A stretch of 64,000 nucleotides of DNA. It comes from Haloferax denitrificans ATCC 35960. GTDB lineage: Archaea > Halobacteriota > Halobacteria > Halobacteriales > Haloferacaceae. This document shows, piece after piece, positions 59,498-64,000 of the stretch (the stretch's first letter is position 1; each line of letters opens with the position of its first letter). The stretch covers positions 186,001 to 250,000 of the forward strand of contig NZ_AOLP01000019.1 of the NCBI RefSeq assembly GCF_000337795.1, in the 5' to 3' direction. The notes under the pieces are model-generated. The model was not told the DNA's origin, did no database searches, and was given only the letters and a program-made list of their open reading frames with translations. The position numbers and the translations under genes are program-made.

Positions 59498-60160
59498 ATG
59501 AAATCCGTCAGGCTTCGCTTCGCGCCCGACGACGAGCAGATGCACCCGATGCACGAGTTCGTCGTCGACCACGAGGCGTTCGAGCGGACCGAGCTCCACC
59601 ACTGGAACCCGACGGTGACCGACAGGAACACCATCGTCTTCGAGGTGTTCGGCTCCGACATCGAGGCCTACGAGGCGGCGCTCGCGGAGACAGAGCGCAT
59701 CCAGTCGTACGAGGTCTCACAGCTCCCCGGTGACTCCTTTTTCATCGTGGTGAACGAGCGGCTCGACGCGGCGGGCGCGAGACAGACGGCGGCCGTCACG
59801 CGGGGCGACCTCATCGTCGTTCCGCCGGTCGTCTTCGACGGCGACGGCGCGGTGTCGGTGACGCTCGTCGGCACCGACGACGCCCTCCAGTCGGCGGTCG
59901 AGGAGATGCCCGAGGGCCGCGGCCTCGAAATCGTGCGGGTGCGGGAGTACACGGGTCCGGGGAGCGTCTCCGCCGGGTCGCTGTCGCCCCGCCAGCGCGA
60001 GGCCGTCGAGGCCGCCGTCGACTGCGGCTACTACCGCGAGCCGCGGACCGGGTCGGTCGCCGACGTGGCCGCACGGCTCGACTGCTCGGCGGGCACCGCG
60101 GCCGAACACCTGCGGAAAGCGGAGATGAAGGTCATGGCCGACCTCGTCGGCGGACCGTGA
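59498..60160 (+). CDS. HTH-10 (bacterio-opsin activator-like) transcription regulator
   Basis: A 220-residue protein from ATG 59498 (MKSVRLRFAPDDEQMHPMHE). Residues 1-155 resemble the Bat-type sensor/oligomerisation region of haloarchaeal regulators. Residues about 165-215 are the HTH-10 domain: LSPRQREAVEAAVDCGYYREP, then GSVADVAARLDCSAGTAAEHLRKAE (given in pieces of the recognition helices). These regulators respond to oxygen, light or metabolic signals. It is divergent from the NuoCD paralogue, so that gene is a candidate target. Confidence 0.88.
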   Translation: MKSVRLRFAPDDEQMHPMHEFVVDHEAFERTELHHWNPTVTDRNTIVFEVFGSDIEAYEAALAETERIQSYEVSQLPGDSFFIVVNERLDAAGARQTAAVTRGDLIVVPPVVFDGDGAVSVTLVGTDDALQSAVEEMPEGRGLEIVRVREYTGPGSVSAGSLSPRQREAVEAAVDCGYYREPRTGSVADVAARLDCSAGTAAEHLRKAEMKVMADLVGGP

Positions 60161-60244
60161 CCGCGGGTCAGTCCGAGACGACGGTCCGGACCCTGACGAC
60201 GACTCCGCCTACGGTTCGGCCCGCGACGGCGGTTTGGGACCGGC

Positions 60245-61216
60245 CTACGGTTCGGCCCGCGCCGACGGCTCCGCCCACGGTTCGCTGGTCCCCTCGCCGA
60301 ACAGCTCCCGCATCAGGGTGACGATGCTCTCGGGTGGGAACTGCCCGCGCTCGGTGACGATGGCATCGACGTAGCGCGGCGGCGTCACGTCGAACGCGGG
60401 GTTCTGTACGGTCGGGTTGCCGAGCTCCACGAGCGTCTCGTCGTCGACGACCTCCGCGGTGTCGCGCATCTCGATATCGACGGTGTGGCCGGTCATCGTC
60501 CCCGGGTGGAGCTTGAGCGTCTGCGCGGCGACCATGATGGGCGTCCCCCGGTCGCGGGCGTTGACCGCGAGGCCGCTCGTCCCGATTTTGTTGACGACGC
60601 TCCCGTCGGCCGCGACGGCGTCCGCGCCGACGAGCACGTGGTCCACGTCGTTGAGGTAGCGGCGGGCCGCCGAGTCGACGATGAGCGTGACGGGCACGCC
60701 CAGTTCGTCGAGTCGCTTCGCGGTGATGTGCCCCTGATTTCTGGGTCGGGTCTCCTTGACGACGGCCTCGATGTGTTTCCCCTGCTCGACCGCCGCCTCG
60801 ACGCACGCCAGCGCGTCCGTCGAGTGGCAGTGGGTCATGATGGTGTCGCCGTCGCGGAGGCGGTTCGCGCCGACCTCGCCGAGGTCGGCTTGGGCCCGTT
60901 CGAGGCGGGCGCAGAACTCGTCGGCCGACTCGACGACGTTCTGACGGAGTCCCTCGACGGTCGTACTCGACATGCCGCGGAGGACGTACCGGAGGGCGTT
61001 GGGGAGGCTCACGGCGGTCGGCCGCGTCTCGTAGAGCGCCCGGGCGGCCGCGCGGAGTTCGGCGCGGAACGCCTCGGCGTCGGCGGCGTCGCTCTCCGTG
61101 GCCTGCGTCCGAAGCGCCCGCGCGGCCGCGTCGGCGATGGTCGCCGCGCCGCGAATCTCCATCGTGTCGATCTCCGTCGCGGTGCGCCGGACCTCGGGGT
61201 GTACGCGGTCGTCCAT
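60245..61216 (-). CDS. Ribose-1,5-bisphosphate isomerase
   Basis: A 323-residue eIF2B-like isomerase that converts ribose 1,5-bisphosphate to ribulose 1,5-bisphosphate for RuBisCO. The catalytic Cys130 (IMTHCHST) and Asp199 (VGADAV) correspond to Cys133 and Asp202 of the Thermococcus enzyme (established). RPRNQGH and NKIGTSGLAV are the substrate loops. It is 49 nt downstream of deoA and co-directional, so both are probably one operon. It was formerly often annotated as an eIF2B subunit. Confidence 0.93.
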   Translation of the reverse strand: MDDRVHPEVRRTATEIDTMEIRGAATIADAAARALRTQATESDAADAEAFRAELRAAARALYETRPTAVSLPNALRYVLRGMSSTTVEGLRQNVVESADEFCARLERAQADLGEVGANRLRDGDTIMTHCHSTDALACVEAAVEQGKHIEAVVKETRPRNQGHITAKRLDELGVPVTLIVDSAARRYLNDVDHVLVGADAVAADGSVVNKIGTSGLAVNARDRGTPIMVAAQTLKLHPGTMTGHTVDIEMRDTAEVVDDETLVELGNPTVQNPAFDVTPPRYVDAIVTERGQFPPESIVTLMRELFGEGTSEPWAEPSARAEP

Positions 61217-61265
61217 GCGGGAACTACGGGCGTCGAATGGAAAAAGGTCGCCGCGGAGACGGGTT

Positions 61266-62744
61266 TCAGACTCGGTCCACGAGCGCCTCGTCGGGGTGTC
61301 GGACCCGGACGGTCTCGACGCGCTCGGTGAGCGCCTTCGCGTCGGCGAGTTTGTCCTCGGACTCGGCGTGGACCGTAAACAGCGTCTCGCCGCTGGCGGC
61401 CATCTCGCCGACGCGGCGGTGGAGTTCGAGGCCCGCGCCGGGGTCTCGCGGCGCGCCGGCCCGGCGGGCGACCTCGTTGACGAGGCGGTTGTTGACGTGC
61501 GTGACCACGCCGTCGCGGTCGGCGCGGACCGAAACGGTGTGCCGGCCGGGCGAGAGGTCGGCGGCCTCCACGTCGGGGTCGCCGTTCTGCGCGGCGAGTA
61601 TCTCGCGGAAGGTCTCCTCGGCCCGCCCGGAGTCGAGGATGTCGGCGGCGTCGGCGTCGACGCCGGTGGACTCGAACAGCATGTCGGCGAGGCGAATCGC
61701 CTTCATGCGGAGGTCGTTCGGGCCGCCGCCGGCGAGCGTGGCGAGGACCTCGCGGGCTTCGAGCACGGGGCCGACGCCGCGGCCGACCGGCGCGGCCCCG
61801 TTCGTGATGGCGCACTCGATGGCCATCCCGAGGTGGCCGCCGACGCGGTTGAAGTCCTCCGCGAGCTCGCGCGCCTCCGCGAGGCTCTCGACTTTCGCGC
61901 CCTCGCCGTAGGGGATGTCCACGACGACGTTGGTCGAGCCGGCGCTCTTTTTCTTCGAGAGGACCGAGGCGATGAGCTGTCCCTTGGGGTCGATAGAAAG
62001 CGGCGTCTCGGCGCGGATGATGCGGTCGTCGACCGGAGAGAGGTTCACCGCGCCGCCCCAGACGAGACAGCCGCCGGTCTTCCCGATGATGTCGCGTATC
62101 TCCGGCACGGAGAACTCCACGTCGCAGAGGACCTCCATCGTGTCGGCGGTGCCCGCCGCGGAGGTGACGGCCCGCGAGGAGGTCTTCGGAATCTTCAGCC
62201 CCGCCGCGGCGACGATGGGGACGAGAATCGGCGTGACGCGGTTGCCCGCGACGCCGCCGATGGAGTGTTTGTCGGCGATGACCGGCTCCTCCCACACGAT
62301 GGATTCGCCGATGTCCGCCATCGACTCCGTGAGGTGCATCGTCTCCTCCATGGATAGCCCGTTCGTGTAGGTCGCGGAGACGAACGCGCCGAGTTCCACG
62401 TCGGCGAGGCGCTCCTCGTAGATGTCGCGGACGAGTCGGGACAGTTCGTCCGCGTCGAGTTCGATGTCGTCGAGCTTCTTGCGGATGTAGTACACCGAGT
62501 CCGGTTGCGGCGCGACCGACACCTCGACTGCGCCTTCGAGGTGGTCGAGACGGCGCGTCACCCCGAGGGTCCCCTCGGCGACGAGTTCGTCCGTCAGCTC
62601 CACGATGCCGATAGTCGTCCGCCCGTCCCGGCGCAGTTGGACGCGTTCGAGGGCGTGAACCCCGAGTTCGGCCGCGTCGCTCTCGTTCAGGAGGACCGTC
62701 GGCGACCGGGTACCGATGTCGATGTGCTCGGCGAGGAGTTGCAT
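61266..62744 (-). CDS. deoA: AMP phosphorylase
   Basis: A 492-residue archaeal AMP phosphorylase, which splits AMP (also CMP, UMP) with phosphate to give ribose 1,5-bisphosphate and base. The N-terminal extension of about 80 residues is typical of the archaeal form. KHSIGGVAGNRVTPILVPIV binds the phosphate, and SSRAVTSAAGTADTMEVL is the nucleoside-phosphorylase signature. It starts the AMP pathway with the isomerase and rbcL. The 60-nt gap from thioredoxin upstream may allow read-through. Confidence 0.94.
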   Translation of the reverse strand: MQLLAEHIDIGTRSPTVLLNESDAAELGVHALERVQLRRDGRTTIGIVELTDELVAEGTLGVTRRLDHLEGAVEVSVAPQPDSVYYIRKKLDDIELDADELSRLVRDIYEERLADVELGAFVSATYTNGLSMEETMHLTESMADIGESIVWEEPVIADKHSIGGVAGNRVTPILVPIVAAAGLKIPKTSSRAVTSAAGTADTMEVLCDVEFSVPEIRDIIGKTGGCLVWGGAVNLSPVDDRIIRAETPLSIDPKGQLIASVLSKKKSAGSTNVVVDIPYGEGAKVESLAEARELAEDFNRVGGHLGMAIECAITNGAAPVGRGVGPVLEAREVLATLAGGGPNDLRMKAIRLADMLFESTGVDADAADILDSGRAEETFREILAAQNGDPDVEAADLSPGRHTVSVRADRDGVVTHVNNRLVNEVARRAGAPRDPGAGLELHRRVGEMAASGETLFTVHAESEDKLADAKALTERVETVRVRHPDEALVDRV

Positions 62745-62804
62745 ACCCGAAGGTCGGACGATACCGTCAAGAAATCGACCCCGAGTCTCGGGGAGAGAGA
62801 ACGC

Positions 62805-63230
62805 CTACGCGAGCTGGGACTCGACGAGGTTCTTCAGGTCGTCGTAGCCGCGGACGCCGACGAGCTGTTCGACCGCCTCGCCGCCGGCGAACAGCACCAT
62901 CGTCGGGACGCCCCGGACCTGGTACTGGGCGGCGAGCTCCTGGTTCGCGTCCACGTCGACCTTGGCGACCGCGGCGTCGGTGGTCTCCGCGAGCTTCTTC
63001 ACGGTCGGTTCGAGCATCTTGCACGGACCGCACCAGTCCGCGTAGAAGTCGACGAGCACCACGTCGTACGAGGAGACGGCGTCTTCCAGTTCGGACGCGC
63101 CGTCGACGTGGATGGGTTCTGCCGGCCCAGCCGCGGCTTCTTTCGCCGCACTCCCGCCGTCACTGCGGAGCTTGGATTCGAGTTGTTCGCGTTTCTGCTT
63201 CCGGATGTCGGTCAGTTCGTCGTCGGACAT
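62805..63230 (-). CDS. trxA: Thioredoxin with N-terminal extension
   Basis: A 141-residue protein from ATG 63230 (MSDDELTDIRKQKREQLESK). The thioredoxin fold begins near residue 38 and has WCGPC (Cys67, Cys70), KVDVDANQELAAQYQVRGVP with the cis-Pro, and LVGVRGYDDL. The first 37 residues form a charged helix (KQKREQLESKL) not seen in bacterial thioredoxins. TTATTAG (63254-63260) is the TATA box at 24-30 nt. It keeps thiols reduced in the cytoplasm. Confidence 0.92.
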   Translation of the reverse strand: MSDDELTDIRKQKREQLESKLRSDGGSAAKEAAAGPAEPIHVDGASELEDAVSSYDVVLVDFYADWCGPCKMLEPTVKKLAETTDAAVAKVDVDANQELAAQYQVRGVPTMVLFAGGEAVEQLVGVRGYDDLKNLVESQLA

Positions 63231-63253
63231 ACCTACCGATACCGGCCGCGACC

Positions 63254-63260
63254 TAATAAC
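63254..63260 (-). promoter_or_regulatory. TATA box for thioredoxin
   Basis: TTATTAG on the minus strand, 24-30 nt before the ATG at 63230. Confidence 0.5.
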
Positions 63261-63386
63261 GGTTTTGCACGATTTGGACAATAACATCTGCAATCACGGA
63301 GTCGTGATACCAGTGCGCATCGAGCGGAGCGACGCTGTGGCTCACGGCGAGAGTCCGGTGGGAAACGACGGGAGACAACGGGAGCC

Positions 63387-63420
63387 GGCGGAAAGCGGCG
63401 GAAAGCGGCGGAAAGCGGCG
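63387..63420. repeat. 10-bp tandem repeat
   Basis: GAAAGCGGCG occurs three times in direct succession at 63391-63420, with a partial copy before. It lies in the 273-nt gap between thioredoxin and the next minus-strand gene, which holds no other recognisable feature besides the thioredoxin promoter. Confidence 0.8.
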
Positions 63421-63503
63421 GTGAAGAAACGTGGCGGGCACGACCGCGGTCGGGGTCGGAGGGTCGAAAGCGACTCCGAGCGCCGAAGCGGGTCGGCTCG
63501 CGG

Positions 63504-63797
63504 TCAGTCGACGTACAGCGAGTAGGTGATGACCGCGAAGCCGATGAGCGTCAGCACCGAGTCGATGAGCAGTCCGGTGGCGAGGTCGACGTTGAGAATC
63601 ACGTCGAGCGCGCCGCCGAGCATCGCGCCGAGCGTGACGGTCCCGAAGCCGAGCGCGAGGGCGCGGAGCGACGCCGCCCCGGTGTTCCGGTACGCCTTGT
63701 AGCTGAAGTAGGTGATGAGCCCGCCGAGGACGAGGATGCCCGTCTTGACGACGATTATCATCGTCGCTATCGTCGGCGAGGCGCTGAGGTGCCCCAT
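63504..63797 (-). CDS. Small three-helix membrane protein (DUF7521-like)
   Basis: A 97-residue protein from ATG 63797 (MGHLSASPTIATMIIVVKTG). Three hydrophobic helices (about 12-32, 45-65, 75-95) are separated by short loops (KAYRNTGAASLRALA). The ATG overlaps the upstream winged-helix stop by one base (TGATG). In haloarchaea such a small membrane protein often follows a winged-helix regulator, suggesting a two-gene membrane-signal/regulator unit. The function is unknown. Confidence 0.75.
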   Translation of the reverse strand: MGHLSASPTIATMIIVVKTGILVLGGLITYFSYKAYRNTGAASLRALALGFGTVTLGAMLGGALDVILNVDLATGLLIDSVLTLIGFAVITYSLYVD

Positions 63798-64000
63798 CAG
63801 GTCTCCCTCCGGACCCGCGACCAGATGTCCGCGAGGCGTTCGTCGGGCGTCTGCTCGGGGCGGCCGACCGCGACGTCGAAGTCGCGGTCCTCGTTGAGCG
63901 CAATTCGCACCTCGTCGAAGGCGACCTCGTAGGTCGTCGCGTGGTGGCCGTCCGCGCGAATCTGGGTCCCCTCGGCGAGGAGCGCCGCGTCCGTGAGCAG
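63797..64000 (-). CDS. C-terminal part of a winged-helix domain protein (5' end outside window)
   Basis: The last 67 residues of a minus-strand protein, ending with TGA at 63797-63799. The tail has HATTYEVAFDEVRIAL and RPEQTPDERLADIWSRVR, a pattern common at the C-terminus of haloarchaeal ArsR-like winged-helix regulators that accompany small membrane proteins. The DNA-binding part lies beyond the window. The identification depends on this tail and the neighbouring gene. Confidence 0.7.
   Translation of the reverse strand: MLTDAALLAEGTQIRADGHHATTYEVAFDEVRIALNEDRDFDVAVGRPEQTPDERLADIWSRVRRET

Noticed and set aside
60245..61216. eIF2B alpha/beta subunit
   Set aside because: The conserved Cys130 and Asp199 and the link with AMP phosphorylase and rbcL identify a ribose-1,5-bisphosphate isomerase.
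1..64000. tRNA or rRNA genes, CRISPR arrays, insertion sequences
   Set aside because: The intergenic gaps were read on both strands; no cloverleaf, no regularly spaced direct repeats and no transposase motifs were found.

Overview
The window is a high-GC haloarchaeal chromosome segment, almost certainly from a Haloferax species. The predicted proteins are strongly acidic. Promoters are A/T-rich TATA boxes 24-31 nt before the start codon, which gives leaderless mRNAs. The gene set (archaeal complex I without NuoEFG, type III RuBisCO, DUF1628-type pilin, ADP-forming acetate-CoA ligase, HTH-10 regulator) is haloarchaeal. From memory, the gene order resembles H. volcanii around acd, nuo, pilA1 and rbcL; no database search was possible. 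No tRNA, rRNA, CRISPR array, transposase or prophage gene was seen, and no gene-free stretch exceeds 300 bases.

Layout. 1-9.3 kb: the end of a thiolase with its DUF35-like partner, small membrane or acidic proteins, an old-yellow-enzyme flavoprotein, a nitrilase-family amidase, a HEAT-repeat protein, an exported PLD-fold protein and a RecJ-like DHH phosphoesterase. 9.3-15.1 kb: a fructosamine-kinase-like protein, a JAMM metalloprotease overlapping FAD synthase ribL, coxB divergent from a ctaA-half/ctaB fusion, and small proteins. 15.2-23.6 kb: oxidoreductases, an exported sugar dehydrogenase, an ABC-2 exporter, a ZIP metal transporter preceded by two DtxR-like palindromes, and an MscS-like channel. 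23.8-34.2 kb: acd with a BioD/DRTGG partner, an M24 peptidase split by a frameshift, a CNNM/CBS protein, a CBS-ParB-like protein and a TrkA_N-DHH protein. 34.2-44.7 kb: the eleven-gene complex I operon nuoA-B-CD-H-I-J1-J2-K-L-M-N on the minus strand. 44.8-50.9 kb: purKE, an Agl23-like membrane protein, ribH with an aminotransferase, and a type IV pilin. 51.1-64 kb: a Ski2/Hel308-like helicase, rbcL, a large chemotaxis transducer, an orphan second nuoCD, an HTH-10 regulator, ribose-1,5-bisphosphate isomerase, AMP phosphorylase, thioredoxin, and a small membrane protein/winged-helix pair cut by the window end.

How the genes work together. AMP phosphorylase, ribose-1,5-bisphosphate isomerase and type III RuBisCO form the archaeal AMP-to-3-phosphoglycerate (pentose bisphosphate) route, all within about 9.6 kb. 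Complex I, CoxB and the heme o/a maturation fusion serve the respiratory chain. acd makes ATP from acetyl-CoA.

The most notable signals are the orphan NuoCD paralogue, in which the quinone-binding tyrosine is tryptophan and no TATA box is visible; the split M24 peptidase; the paired DtxR-like operators; and the half-CtaA/CtaB fusion.
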